Position numbers and translations under genes: made by a program
The notes under the pieces: generated by a model
Seen by the model: only the letters and a program-made list of their open reading frames with translations
The model's database searches: none
Told to the model about the DNA's origin: nothing
From: Adiantum capillus-veneris
Lineage: Eukaryota; Streptophyta; Polypodiopsida; Polypodiales; Pteridaceae
DNA length: 64,000 bases
Assembly (NCBI GenBank): GCA_014529385.2
Contig: CM043969.1
Location: 10,643,001 to 10,707,000 of the forward strand
Reading direction: 5' to 3'
In this document: one piece after another, positions 22,040-33,358 of the stretch
Layout of the letters: each line of letters opens with the position of its first letter
How positions within the stretch are numbered: the stretch's first letter is position 1

Positions 22040-22746
22040 TGATTATACTTCTTCATTAAAAATATCTTTTCCACTGTTCAAAGGAGGGAAGAAAGATGAC
22101 CCAGATGTTCATATTCAAGCTTTTGAATAGTATGCTGAGTTGAAGAATATTGATGAAGATGAATGGGGGGAACATTTTCCTCAGACACTCAAAGATGCAA
22201 CAAGGAAATGGTACTACCATTACCCAGCCTACCAACTCAGATCATACAAGAAATTTCTCAAAGCTTTTAAAATGGAATATTCAGATAATAGGGGTGATGA
22301 GGACATCCTCTGCGAGCTAGATAAGATTAGACAAGGAAAGTTGTCAGTGAGAAGTTATGTTGAAAAGATCAAGGAGTTAACCAGACAGTTGTAGGAACCA
22401 CCATCAGAAAAGAGGCTACGCAAATGGTTTCTAAATGGGTTCTATAGTAAGAATCTCTGAGAACAAGAGGTACCTGCACCAACAAAGAAATTCAATGATT
22501 TAGTGCAGAGACCTTTGAAAGTTGAACAGCAAGCTAAAAAGGAGAAAAGCCACAAGAAGAGGAGCAGCAATTCTTCCTTTGAGAATTCTGATTCTAGTGG
22601 AACTTCCAGCAATTCTGACAGTAGCTCAGAAGAAAAGAGCAAAGACAAGGCCAAGAAGGGGTCTTGGTCCAGAAAGATTCATGAAATGGCCCGGCAGATT
22701 GCTGAAATTATCCAGACCAGACAACTAGTTAGAAGAATGGAAACCT
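22040..22746 (+). pseudogene. G2 Gag capsid region
   Basis: KGGKKDDPDVHIQAFE is followed by a stop and then WGEHFPQTLKDATRKWYYHY, SYKKFLKAFKMEYSD and a VEKIKELTRQL stretch, the Retrotrans_gag core (W...L...A..WY, F...F...F). A basic, serine-rich tail follows (KKEKSHKKRSSNSSFE). In-frame TAGs near 22128 and 22392 and a stop near 22458 break it. It would have formed the particle shell. Confidence 0.8.
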
Positions 22747-22747
22747 G

Positions 22748-23095
22748 ATGTTCAAGATGCAAATCTAAAGTTCATGTTTCCAATGAATGTCCACAATGTA
22801 CCTATTGCAAAGCATATGGTCATTTATGGAAACAATTGTGGCATTCGCATTCATCACTTCAAGAAGGGAAAGGATCTGTCAGTATTAGCATTTACCAATG
22901 TTGAACCAGTCAGAGTAGAAATAACCAGTGTATCCCAAGAAGAGAAATCAGGTACCAATGAACTGGTACTGGGCGCAGCAGATACCAGGGAGGTACTAGC
23001 CAAGGTCGGGGCCGTGGTAATTTTCAAAACCGAAACCTGAATTGTTATACTTGTGGAAAGTATGGGCAATTTGTGGCTCAATGTCCAGAGACGAC
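22748..23095 (+). pseudogene. G2 nucleocapsid zinc knuckles
   Basis: CSRCKSKVHVSNEC at about 22751 is a CX2CX4HX4C knuckle, followed by CPQCTYCKAYGH, and after a frame change CYTCGKYGQFVAQC at about 23043, where the His is replaced by Gln. These would bind element RNA. A frameshift separates the two groups. Confidence 0.7.
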
Positions 23096-23435
23096 CACTA
23101 CTATGAATATTGAGGCGAAAGTCCCAGAGCCAGTTCCAGTGAGAGCAGTTACACGCAGTAAAGGGGTAGTCATTGAGGAAATCCCAGAGAAGTAGGCAAA
23201 ACCAGTCAGTGCTGAAACTAGAAAATGGACTCAGCAGAGAGAGGTATGGAAGGCAAAGGGCAAAGAGAAGGTAGTCGAAGAATGGCAGGAGCAGAGAGAC
23301 CCAGCACTAAGATCACTAAAGATCTAGCCAAGAAGCTACCAGAGCATCCAGAAAGTTCTGAGGCTTGAGTCATTCAGAAGATACCAACCCAGTCTTCTGA
23401 GAAAGGACAGTCAGATTAGTTGGGCTCTAGACTTT

Positions 23436-24190
23436 TTGAGACCTGCAGTCCCAAGGCTGGCGAAGGATCTAGAAAATGTCAAATCAGATTCAAGTGGAAT
23501 AAGAAACAATGCAGAAGGGAAAGATGACATTAGAGTGGAGGATTGGCACTGTGCAAATGGTTCAGTTTCCTCAAGTTTTGAGGATAACTCTGATCAAGAG
23601 AGGGGGGAAATACATGTAAAGATTTGTGAGAGAATTCAAAAACTGACAGTTGAATTAGAAGACATCAGAAAAACTTTGTATGAAGTAGCAAAATTCATCA
23701 AACAGCGAAGGGAAACTGAAGCCGATGCTAGAGCAGTTGACCTTGCAGCTCTCAGAGATGATGAAGTGCCGATGATCCAGGTAGACTACAAAGTCAAAAA
23801 ACAATGGGAACCACTATCCAATGTCATACTAGATGGAGGGGCAGGTGTCAACATCCTGGGGGCACACCTTGAGCAAAGAATGGGAATAACAAACTTAAAA
23901 CTAGCACCATTCAATATTCGGCTGGCCGATCACAGAGATGTGCAAGCAACCGGGATGATAAAAAATATGCAGATAAGGGTAGGAAAAGAAAATTTCAAGA
24001 CTAGTTCTTAGTTCTCGATGTCCAAGGCGCATATGGGATGTTACTGGGATAGCCATGGCTGCGAACAACACAGGTTGTTCACGACTATGCCAATCAAACT
24101 TTGACAATACAAGGTTCCAGTAGAAGAATTCAGGTCCCAACAAACAATACCAAAAACTGGAGAAAGGCATTGCGACCAAAGGAGATTTGT
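23436..24190 (+). pseudogene. G2 protease
   Basis: The retropepsin core reads VPMIQVDYKVKKQWEP then VILDGGAGVNILGAHLEQRM, with DGG in place of DT/SG, a form common in this gypsy lineage. It continues FNIRLADHRDVQATGMIKNM and a degraded second half around 24010-24180. A TAG at 24009 ends the open part. The protein would cleave Gag-Pol. Confidence 0.8.
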
Positions 24191-24419
24191 CAAAAATATG
24201 GGGTAAAGAATTGAGAGAATGCTGGCGACAATGAATATTTTTCCATTGGCTAAGATAGATCGGAATGCAGTATTATTTGATAAGGACTAGGCTGAACAAA
24301 GGAAGCAATTTCCAAATCAGTTCACTGAACTGAATCCTGGAGAAAGACTAGTTTTGCTAACTAGAAGGTCGGAGAACCCAATTGACTCCAAAGTACAGTT
24401 GTTAGATTCTAGTACATGA

Positions 24420-25600
24420 GTGACCACTGAAGAGATGCACTCTAAAAATGTTTCTGAAGTTCAGAATGACAGTTCTGAACTACAAGGACCGTCCTGGAAT
24501 TATGATGAGGAGTCAACCAAAAGGAAGGGAGGTGGGCCTAACTGGTTGCTTCCAGATGACCAGGAAATTGAAGAATGGAATCTGGGTTCTGAGGAAAACC
24601 CTCAACTGATCAAGGTAAACAAGCATCTGAACCCAAAAATGAAGGAAAAAGCTCCACACATGTCCCAGAAGTACAAAGATGTATTCGCATGGGAACATAC
24701 CGATCTAAAAGGTGTCGATCGAGAGGTCTGTCAACATAGAATACCTCTGAAGCCAGATGCCAGACCAGTGCGTCTTCAACGGTATAGAATGAATCCAAAT
24801 TACGCCAAGAAGGTCAAAGAACAAATCGACAACCTTTTGAAGGCTGGATTCATCACAGAGGCAGCCAGTAATGACTTGTTGTTTCCAATTGTGGTTTTAC
24901 CCAAGAAAAATGAAAAGCTCAGGGTTTGTGTGGATTATCGAAAGCTGAATGCTCAAACATTCAAGGATCCTTTTCCATTACCTTTTACAGACATGCTTCT
25001 TGATGAGATTGCAAGCCATGAGATGTATAGCTTCATGGATGGCTATAGTGGTTATAATCAGCTAAAGATTGCTCCTAAAGATCGAAGTAAAACCACTTTT
25101 ATTACGGAATGGGGTGCATTCATGTATCTAGTCATGCCCTTCGGTCTTTGCAATGCTCCAACAACATTCCAATGGTGTATGATGGATATTTTCAGTGAAT
25201 TCATGCACCGATTTCTTGCCATATTTATGGATGATTTCATTGTGTTTTCAATAGAGGAGAAGAATTTATTATTTCTAGAAATGGTCTTTCAAAGATGTAA
25301 GAAACAAAGGATCTGTTTGAACCCATTCAAATATTATTTTTTTTTGGTCTGGAAGGGACATCTACTGGGACATAAAGTGTCCAGGAATGGCATAGAGATG
25401 GCCAACGATAAGATCTAGAGTGTCAAGCAGGTCAAGGCACCTTGCACAACATCAAAGTTAAGCTTATTCCTGGGATATATCAATTTTTATAGAATATTTA
25501 TTCATATGTTTGCTTCCAAGGCATTACCCTTGTATGAGCTCACCCCAGCTCACAAAGAAAACCAACAAGTTCAATTGGACTGCTGAATGTGAGGAGAGTT
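24420..25600 (+). pseudogene. G2 reverse transcriptase
   Basis: A 332-codon open stretch holds RT motifs in order: KYKDVFAWEHTDLKGVD, HRIPLKPDARPVRLQRYR, VVLPKKNEKLRVCVDYRKLN, MYSFMDGYSGYNQLKIAPKD, FMYLVMPFGLCNAPTTFQ and the catalytic IFMDDFIVFS at about 25220. The thumb (HLLGHKVSRNGIEMANDKI) runs into a TAG at 25416, after which SVKQVKAPCTTSKLSLFLGY continues the homology. The catalytic Asp pair is intact; the gene is cut only near its end. Confidence 0.9.
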
Positions 25601-26160
25601 TTTAAAGTTTCAAGAATGCCATCATCAGTAAGCCAGTACTCCGGCAACCGGATTGGGAAGTTATCTTCCACGTGCATGTTGATGCATCGGGACTGGCAAT
25701 GGGAGCAATCCTAGCTCAACCTGAAGGGAGGATTGACTATCTAGTATATTTTGCTAGCCAGAGATTCAGTCAAGTTCAACAAGGATACACTACTACGGAG
25801 AGAGAAGCTTTAGGAATGGTTTTCAGTGCCACTAAGTTTTGATATTATTTGTTGGGCAAGCTGTTTCATTTTTATGTGGATCATCAGACATTATTATTCT
25901 TGATCAACAAATGATGTTCCTCGTGGAATTTGAATTTTGTATATTCCATAATCCTGGTAAATCCCATTGTGGAGCTGATTTTTTGTCCAAAAGCACTAAT
26001 GGTTATTTACAAGAATCCTTGAGAGATGAGCGAGTGGACGTAGAATTGTTCCAGGTAATAGCTGAAGAAAACATAGATCAGAATGGTTGGATGTATATCA
26101 ATTCCTTTCCAAAGGAGGATTCCCAGAAAACTGGACTCAAAATCAGAAGAAGGATCTGAT
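25600..26160 (+). pseudogene. G2 RNase H
   Basis: Homology runs through HVHVDASGLAMG-like codons near 25670, LDYLVYFASQRFSQVQQGYT, TTEREALGMVFSATKF, LFHFYVDHQTLLFLI and the tail ADFLSKSTNGYLQE near 25975, in more than one frame with stops. This is the usual gypsy RNase H order with the VDHQ/ALLYL segment preserved. Confidence 0.8.
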
Positions 26161-26280
26161 TATTAAGAGTTTGAAGTTCACCATCATCAGAGGGTTGCTC
26201 TATAGACTGGGAGTAGATGGGGTTCTTCGAAGGTGTGTGTTCCTAGTGCTCATAGATCAGTCCACGGTTCCTCTATAGAT
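26087..26280 (+). pseudogene. G2 integrase start, truncated
   Basis: MDVYQFLSKGGFPENWTQN and SLKFTIIRGLLYRLGVDG match the region between RNase H and the integrase zinc finger. The sequence then degenerates after RRCVFLV and the HHCC finger is not visible, because the C2 insertion and associated loss lie here. Confidence 0.7.
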
Positions 26281-26284
26281 CAGC

Positions 26285-27886
26285 CCACTGTGTACAGCAT
26301 CTTCCCTCTTCTCGGCAAGCTTTGCAACGGCTACATGGGCGATAGGTTGGAGATTGGAGCTTCCATAGACAAGGAATCATTGTGAGATTGATACATTCAG
26401 CTCACGCATTGAGGTGGGAAGTGAGTTTGAGCCTTTCTATGAGCTCAAAGAAGCAAAGAAGAAAGTCGTTCAGTTTTTGGCAGTTTGACAGCAGTCTGCT
26501 GTTTTTCTCATAACTTGAGCTACAAAGCTCCGATTCCAAAAAAAATTGGTTCAAAACGGAGCTGGCTTCAAGCTCTACGACTTTGTAGAAGAAATCATTT
26601 TCTGATTCGGAGTGCAGGTGGGTCTGAAATTAAAGACACAGAGACTGTTTTTCAGGATAGTTTTGGGCTCTGTTGTTTTCTTTGTTGTAAAAAGCTTACT
26701 CGTGCACACTGCAGGTAGCATGCACATATGAGGTGGATTAGTTTGATTTGTTCGATTGTGAGCATTTGCAGATGTTACAAGATCGGGTTTGACTCCCAGG
26801 TACAGGTTGAGTCTAGTACTCCCACAGGTGTTGCCAGTTGCAGTTGAGTGGTTCTCCTGCAGTGTTGTGGCTTGCATACATGGTCTTTGAGCGGGTAATG
26901 CTCTATGTATGCTTATGTGGTGAGCAGTAGATCTTGTGAGCAAGTTCAGAGGTTGGTTGTAGATGACATGTATGGTCACCTATGGTACTCTTTGTGAGCA
27001 TTTGTTGGACACAGGTTTGCAGAGCTTATGCATGTATGTTGAGTGTAGTTTGATGCGCATTGATTGTTCATTGTATTGAGCTTGCAGAACAATGGTTATT
27101 TTGTGTTGATAGCCATTGTGCATCGAAACTGTGGTAAAATTTTCCCAGGAGTTTTATGCCCCTCATTTATGCGATCTAGGTAGAGAATGCGGGTTGCACT
27201 CAGCATTTGCGTGCGATGTTCTCTGCAGGTGGGAGATTTGTGCGTGTGTATGCATCGATACTGCACAATGTGGGCTTGGTGATTAGCTCACGGTTGGACA
27301 GGCGTACAGTTATCTTGGCACACTCACACGAATGAATATTGTGATGTATGCTTGTGTGGCTACGAGCTAGGTAGCCGGATTCGAGCACTAATGGCTTGAG
27401 GTTTTTCAGCAGGTTTCAGCTACAAGTTTACAAGTTTACAGGCAGGTTTGAGGGCTTATTTGGGCGCTAAATTTTCAGCCATTTTTTCCTCTTTGCAGGT
27501 GTCCATGTATGGCTCAGTTGTACGCTGATCTGGGACATGTTTGTGACTTGTTTATGCAGCTGTTTAAGAGCTGAATTTTGGGGCTGATTTGCAGCCATAT
27601 TTTACAACCATACATGAGCTTGGTTTACTCTACACGAGCCTTGTACACTTGGCATTTGGGATTTGCATCATTGTCATTTGTGGAGCACAGTGTGGTTACA
27701 CTACTGCGAGAGATTTTATGCGTGCATTCGCATGAGCATTGTAGGTGCTGGTGAGCTCTTTTTTGGAGAGCATTTTCTCGTTGCAGGTTGCTTCTTTTGG
27801 ATTAGGTGAGTGCATTTCATTGCTACCGTACCTAGAGTAGAGTTACAGCTCTTGGTTATTTTTGACATCCACTTATAGTATTCAAT
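26285..27886 (+). other. Presumed C2 leader, no gene seen
   Basis: About 1.6 kb between the broken G2 integrase and the C2 ORF. GT-rich with repeated words such as TGTGAGCATTTG (26756, 26993), GCAGGTTT and TGCAGG, but no family homology. A copia 5' LTR beginning TGTTGGGGTA is expected but absent, so the left end of C2 is unlocated or rearranged. Confidence 0.4.
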
Positions 27887-29431
27887 ATGTGTGAGATTTT
27901 CGAGTCTAGGACAATGACTCATGAGAGGCGGCGTTCTCGTTTGTGTCGACACTTGAGATGTTGGCATTGTGGTCGTTCAGGGCACATTAGACAGCGATGC
28001 TTTCATCGTATGAGACAGCACAGGAGACACGCTAGTCTCAAGGATGCAGTAGATTCTATAGGCTCCGTTGACTTGACAGTTGCAGGATCAGATACAATAT
28101 CTGAGTATTCTAGTGACAGTGAGGTCACATTTGCTTCCTATATTACTCCTGATTTTTTGACGTCTGAGGATAGTGCACTTCTTTTGCAGTGGGTGCTAGA
28201 CAGGGACGCTACTTTTCATGTCACTCCGTATCGTGACTGGTTCAATAGCTATTCTAGCAGAGTGCATGGTAGTGTGCGATTGTCAGATGGGTCACTGCAT
28301 GAGATTGTTGGTTCAGGAGATGTGAGACTGTCATTACTGAGCGGTGCATCGTACGTGCTCAAAAATGTGCGTCATGTGCCAGATTTGACGATGAGTTTGA
28401 TCTCCGTTGGTCAGCTCAGGGATAGTGGATGTCAAGTATCGCTGCTTGAGCGATCTTTTGCGTTGCATTTGGGTTCGCTAGTGATTGCGAGAGGTGCTAG
28501 AGTTGGCACATGGTACCCATTGCACGTAGTACTGGTGCGAGATGGTTGAGTCTCAATCTTGTTACATCCATGCAGAGAGCGAGAGACCAGGACAGTCTCT
28601 TTTGGTCATGGGTTGCAGGGTGCTTTGCATGGAGTGCAGAGTAGTGAGCTCGTTGTGCACACAGTTGGGGCACGACTTGAGCAATCACACAGAGAGGTGA
28701 CAGAGTCAGACATGCATGCTTTTCTAGTGAGTGAGCAAAGCAGAGAGTCAGTTGTGAGAGATACTTCTATGCAAAATAGACAGGTAGAGCGGTCTTGCTC
28801 TAGTGAGTCATGATAGGAGGAAGTTGTGCAAGAGTCTATGCATAAGGAGTTAGAGCATGAGAGCTCTAGTGAGTCACAGCAGATTGAGTGGTCATGTTTG
28901 CAGTGGATGATTGTAGAGGAGGCTGAGATGTCAGCGATTATGCAGTCATTCCTTTCTATGCTCGACAGTGAGCATGGGGATATAGTTGTACAGGATATGT
29001 CTTCCAGCAGACACCTAGAGCAGCTGGTTTGCTCTAAGGCTGCACGACAAGTTGATGCATCTTTTGTGGACAGTCAGGAGATGCATGTGGCTGACACGCC
29101 TTGTCAGTCAGAGATGCCTATTTCCAGGGATATATATGTTGATGCATGCTCCGTAGAGCTAGCAGGGCTCGCTAGCATTGCATCGGCATTCGATGGTCTC
29201 ATGTATGAGATGCTGATCTTGAGACTGGATATCGCAACTGCAGTGGGAGCATTTGCAGTTGGGGTTGTCAGTCGTTTGTTGACTGATGATGGCATAGTGC
29301 ACGAGGGAGATATGCAGGTATTGCGTACATACTTACAGTACGTGTGCGGTACATCTGGTGGTGTATGGACTTACACGGGAGCAAAACAGCCGGATTCACA
29401 TGATCACAGCAAGCCAGTGGGCATCGGTTGA
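27887..29431 (+). CDS. C2 copia-derived Gag-protease-like polyprotein
   Basis: One reading frame of about 515 codons carries only a TGA at 28547 and a TGA-TAG pair at 28811-28816. It begins with a CCHC knuckle, CWHCGRSGHIRQRC. A copia protease region follows: WVLDRDATFHVTPYRDWF, IVGSGDVRLSLLSG, LKNVRHVPDLTMSLISVGQL. The catalytic DSG has become DRD, so it should be inactive. A long acidic Ser/Glu-rich section comes next. The end resembles the link from copia RT to RNase H: ASAFDGLMYEMLILRLDIAT, AVGVVSRLL and YLQYVCGTSGG, then KPVGIG-stop directly before the PPT. Integrase, the RT core and RNase H are absent. It may be a non-autonomous family product. Confidence 0.7.
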
Positions 29432-29494
29432 GAGCAATTTTCTCTCACCTTTTGTAGTCTTTAGATTAGGTTCCCTTGCTTAAAGGCACAATCG

Positions 29495-29699
29495 CCTTTA
29501 AGTGGGAGATTGTTGGGGTATGGCGCCTGTGTCTTGCCCGACCGCCCAGAGTCTGGGCACCCACTGACTTGTATACCTTATACATAGCATAAGTGTATAG
29601 GGGGTTGCTCACTCATTGAGTCTCCCCACCCATATCTGTGTGTCGCGTGTCTCCTTCTCTCTCTCACTCTCCGTCTGTGGTGATCTCCGATCCCCTTCA
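29495..29699 (+). repeat. C2 polypurine tract and 3' LTR
   Basis: CCTTTAAGTGGGAGAT precedes TGTTGGGGTATGGCGCC at 29511. The end is taken at CCCCTTCA (29699), about 190 bp, just before CTTCATGGGTCCATTC where G2 integrase resumes. CTTCA repeats at the border, but I found no clear duplicate at the left side. Confidence 0.65.
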
Positions 29700-30318
29700 C
29701 TTCATGGGTCCATTCAAAAACATTACTCCTCGGAAGAACCGGTATATATTGATGGCCACTTATCATGTCACCAAATGGGTCGAGGCCAAGGATCTTCCAG
29801 ATAACACTGCAAAGTCCATTTCTATCTTCTTATTTGAAAATATTATCTGCCGTTATGGATGCCCTGTGGAGATTTTATCTGAGCAAGGAACACAATTTAT
29901 TAATGATACTATGGATATTCTGATGGAAATGCTTTCAGTAAAGCCCAAGAATTCGACGCCATATTATCCCAGGTGTAATGGGCAAGATGAAAGCAGTAAC
30001 AAAACCATCAAGAACTTTCTCACCAAGATTGTGCAGAAGGAGCCACACCAATGGGACATTAAGCTCCAAACTGCTTTATGGACCTACAGGACAACTTACA
30101 AAGTTGCCACTGGATTGACACCATTCAGAATGGTATATGGTACGGAAGTTGTAGTGCCTATAAAATTCATAATTCCCACTCTCAAGATGGCGGTTGAATA
30201 TGGATTGGATTGTAATCATAATCTTAAACAGAGACTAGAGGAACTAACACAATTGGATGAGTTAAGACAACGAGCTATGCTGAAACAGGAGAATGTTCAG
30301 CAAAGAAGGAAGCACTAG
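29700..30318 (+). pseudogene. G2 integrase core
   Basis: From FMGPFKNITPRKNRYILMAT onward this is the Ty3/gypsy integrase core: KWVEAKDLPDNTAKSI, CRYGCPVEILSEQGTQF, STPYYPRCNGQDESSNKT, LWTYRTTYKVATGLTPF, RMVYGTEVVVPI. The first catalytic Asp lies left of the C2 insertion point and is missing. The second site reads SEQG where SDQG is usual (Asp to Glu). The third Glu is kept in GQDESSNK. The open frame ends at 30316. Confidence 0.9.
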
Positions 30319-30910
30319 CATGACAAGAGAATCAAAGTTCGATAATTCTAGAAGGGAAACTTGGTTTTCTCTTCAATCCAAACTAGGCTTGAAGAAGCCA
30401 AACTTAAAGATAGCTTAGGCTGGTCCATATGAAGTGGACTGGGTGTTTTCCAATGGCATAGTAAGGTTGAAGGATTTATCTGGATTACTGCTGCTAGGTG
30501 TTTATAATGGGGCCAAGATCAAGCTATATTATTCTCATGAGAAAGAGACTTCCAGAGAAGAAGATACTGGCATTTTGGATACTGATGGTCCGAAATTTTT
30601 AGAACTAGCTATTTTGGACCTTTTCCATTTACTACCAGTACTAGAGCTAGTCACGGTGTCACCCAAGTCTCAGCATGCCAAAACAGTTCCATTGTCAGAG
30701 CCAGTAAAGTGTCAGAGTCAGTATCAATTTTTATGGAGAAAAGGACTAGTGACAATCATTAGAAGGAACATGGGAAGTATAAGCCAATGCATGTATGCCA
30801 TGTCGTCGACGGTGCACAAAACTCTAGGAACGGTAAGTAGTGGAGCTTTTATGGCCAGAACGTGTATAACAATAAGGAGGGTGGGTATTCTTCCTCATAA
30901 ATCTCTTGCA
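30319..30910 (+). pseudogene. G2 integrase C-terminal domain and tail
   Basis: After a few stops, VDWVFSNGIVRLKDLSG and VYNGAKIKLYYSHEKE match the small beta-rich C-terminal module of gypsy integrase. It is followed by about 100 residues of unassigned sequence to 30910. I see no chromodomain. Confidence 0.65.
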
Positions 30911-31083
30911 TGACGTCTCCCTGCTGTTACACATTTGTCATCGCTGATCTCTGAGGAGTCTTCACTACAACCGCAAACTTCATCGTTAGCAAACTCTGTC
31001 GAACACTACCTACCACACCTGGCTACGGCTTTGACTATCCAAGTAAGTCTTCTTCCTCTACAGACTTACCGTCCTCACAACGT

Positions 31084-31860
31084 ATGGGTAGGAAGAAAAT
31101 GTTGGAGAAGATGCAGGAAACCATAGATGAAACTTCGGCTATCATCACTCCTTTGAAAGCTTCCTTACCAATTCTTCCGCATAGTAAGATACAAAGGTAT
31201 GTATTTACTGAGCAGGTTGAAGCACTGCTAAGGATTTGGGACTTGCATTGTGGTAGTACATGCCACAATAATAGATTTTGACTCAGCCATAATCAAGCAG
31301 GTTCTTGACTCCTTTAATTCGGAGGATGGTAGTGTTGTTATCAATGGTGTCAGAGTCACAGTAACTCCTGACGACATTGCATATGCCTTCAAGATGCCTA
31401 ATGAACCAAAGCCGACCATAGCCTCTACAGAACAGATAAGCACGGCACTAAAAGAAGATGAAGCAGCTAAGAAGAAACACAAATCTAGTGCACAAGGGGT
31501 TCCAATAGCAGTACTAGACGTCCCCTCAGTTTACAAGTTTGTGGCTGAGGTTGTTAGTCTGAAAAACAACCCGACGTATGTGTCAAAAAAGCTGTTTGCT
31601 ATGATTTTGGCAAAATGATTAAATGTTACAGCTAAGATAAATTTATATCAGATTTTGTCTCACGATGTGCTCCAACAGACTGCCAAGCTGAAATCCCATA
31701 GTGTATTCAAAGCTTGGTATGTCTGGCAATTTTTATACTCGACAGTTGCGCCAGAGGCCAATGATCAGGTACGGATGGCTTGGAGTGAGAAGCCAATCCC
31801 AGAGACTGCCAATGTCGAGCTGTCTTCAGATGAAGAAGATCCAAGAAATTAGTTGGCCCT
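31084..31860 (+). pseudogene. G2 accessory ORF A (plant transposon protein-like)
   Basis: Two overlapping frames give RYVFTEQVEALLRIWDLHC, then FDSAIIKQVLDSFNSEDGSV and INGVRVTVTPDDIAYAFKMP. A TGA at 31616 is followed by LNVTAKINLYQILSHDVLQQ and AWYVWQFLYSTVAPEAN. The beta-strand plus 'vt.ddIa.af.mP' pattern resembles the helical mobile-domain proteins that some plant gypsy elements carry beyond integrase, and the same outline appears at 55936-56760 on the minus strand. A mildly acidic tail (ELSSDEEDPRN) ends it. No enzymatic motif is visible. Function unknown; env-like or nucleic-acid binding roles are guesses. Confidence 0.5.
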
Positions 31861-32519
31861 ATTTGGACAAAAGAGGAACGGCACCCAGGGGGAAGCTAGT
31901 GGTTCCAAAAAACCAAGGATGATGCTGACCCAAAAGCACTGCTTTTCTTAAGCAGCTTGGGAATCAGGTAAAATCTTTGCTTACTAGGAAAGATTTAGCA
32001 GGCTAGAATTTAGTCACAACTGAAGAACAAACTCCAGCAAAGACCAGTGCTAGGAAGGGCCAGCAAGAGGAGCAGATCCCATCGGACAACAACATTGGAA
32101 AGGGTTCTAAAGAAAAGACAAGCGTCGAACAGCCTGTAGTCAAATATAATCCTTTCATAAAAATCCCCCAAAGTTTCTAGCAAAAAAATATTATTACTTT
32201 GATTAAGACCTGACAATCCAAACAGAATTCCTTTTAGTGAATTAGCCTTGTCCATAGCCAAGAAAGATAAACTGCATCAATTGCAACATAATCCCCTTAA
32301 ATGCAAACTGACATTTCAAAATGCTCATTTAGCACATTTACCATACATGGATCCTGTAATGGTTTATGATCCAGTTCAATCTAACCAAGAAAATGTAGCT
32401 GATGGATGCTCAATGCTTATCCAATCATCATGGAATCGGTATGATAGTTGATGTATAGTGACTGTAATACCGACTATGTAATGACCCATATACTGATAGT
32501 TTGATACCATTGTCAATGC

Positions 32520-33270
32520 CTTAGGTCAAGTGATGGATGCATCGACGCCTAGTGAGCAAGTGGTTAAGCTCAAAGAAAACTTGGAGAGCAGCCTACAAGA
32601 GGTTCAAAAACTCTAGAAGGATGTGTCTACACAAAGACTCAGGCATACTATTGCTCAGAATCAGTCAGTGAGGACAGTCAATGATCTGCAAACAAAGCTT
32701 CTAACAAAAGAAATAAAAAATTGGCAGTTAAAGGAAGACAAGGCAGCAGCTTTGAGAGATGCTGATTGCTTTTAGACTCTACTCCAAATGAAGCAGATAG
32801 ATCAGAAAAAATTGATGACAACTCACACTACGATCAAGGCTTCTCTGACAGAGAGATATGTCTACAATAACCTTGATGATATTTTGAATCCAGAGGGGAA
32901 TGTCACTCTGAATACGGACAATCTGAAAGCCATGATAAAAACTATTCAAAGTGATCTCCAGGATAAATTCTCAGAATACAATACAGCATTGGCAAAGCAA
33001 GCCATCCTGGATTACATTGAAAAACAGAATAATCCTGATGAGTATTCTGAGAGGGAAGAAGGGAAGGATGAAGAAGGAGAGGACAACCAGGCCGACAAGC
33101 CAGATGGTGAAGACGATGACTTTCCTCCTTCTCCACTTTCAGGATCTAGAGCTGGTGGATCTGCTGCTAAAAGGGGTAGTCAGCCCAATAGAGAGACTGG
33201 CCAGACCAGTACAAAGACAAGCAAGACCAGCAGTCGAGGGACTAGCAGTCTGAGGATCGGCAGCCAGTGA
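32520..33270 (+). pseudogene. G2 accessory ORF B, coiled coil and acidic tail
   Basis: VVKLKENLESSLQEVQKL and LTKEIKNWQLKEDKAAALRD (about 32560-32770) show heptad-like charge patterns, and after a TAG the open part from 32788 reads LTERYVYNNLDDILNPEG and IKTIQSDLQDKFSEYNTALA. It ends in an acidic run (DEYSEREEGKDEEGEDN) and a Ser/Thr-rich basic tail. It looks like a structural protein region, probably the continuation of accessory ORF A. I recognise no domain. Confidence 0.45.
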
Positions 33271-33358
33271 GTGGAGAGAAGGGCCAAACTGAAGATTATC
33301 CAGTATACCAATACACCAGTCACAGCACCTTGTTGAAAGCAAAGGAAAAGCCAAAGCT

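Noticed and set aside
21658-22059. 133-codon charged ORF at the start of G2
   Set aside because: Its end overlaps the start of Gag in another frame; the homologous frame for the capsid begins at about 22040, so this is at most a shifted Gag N-terminus.
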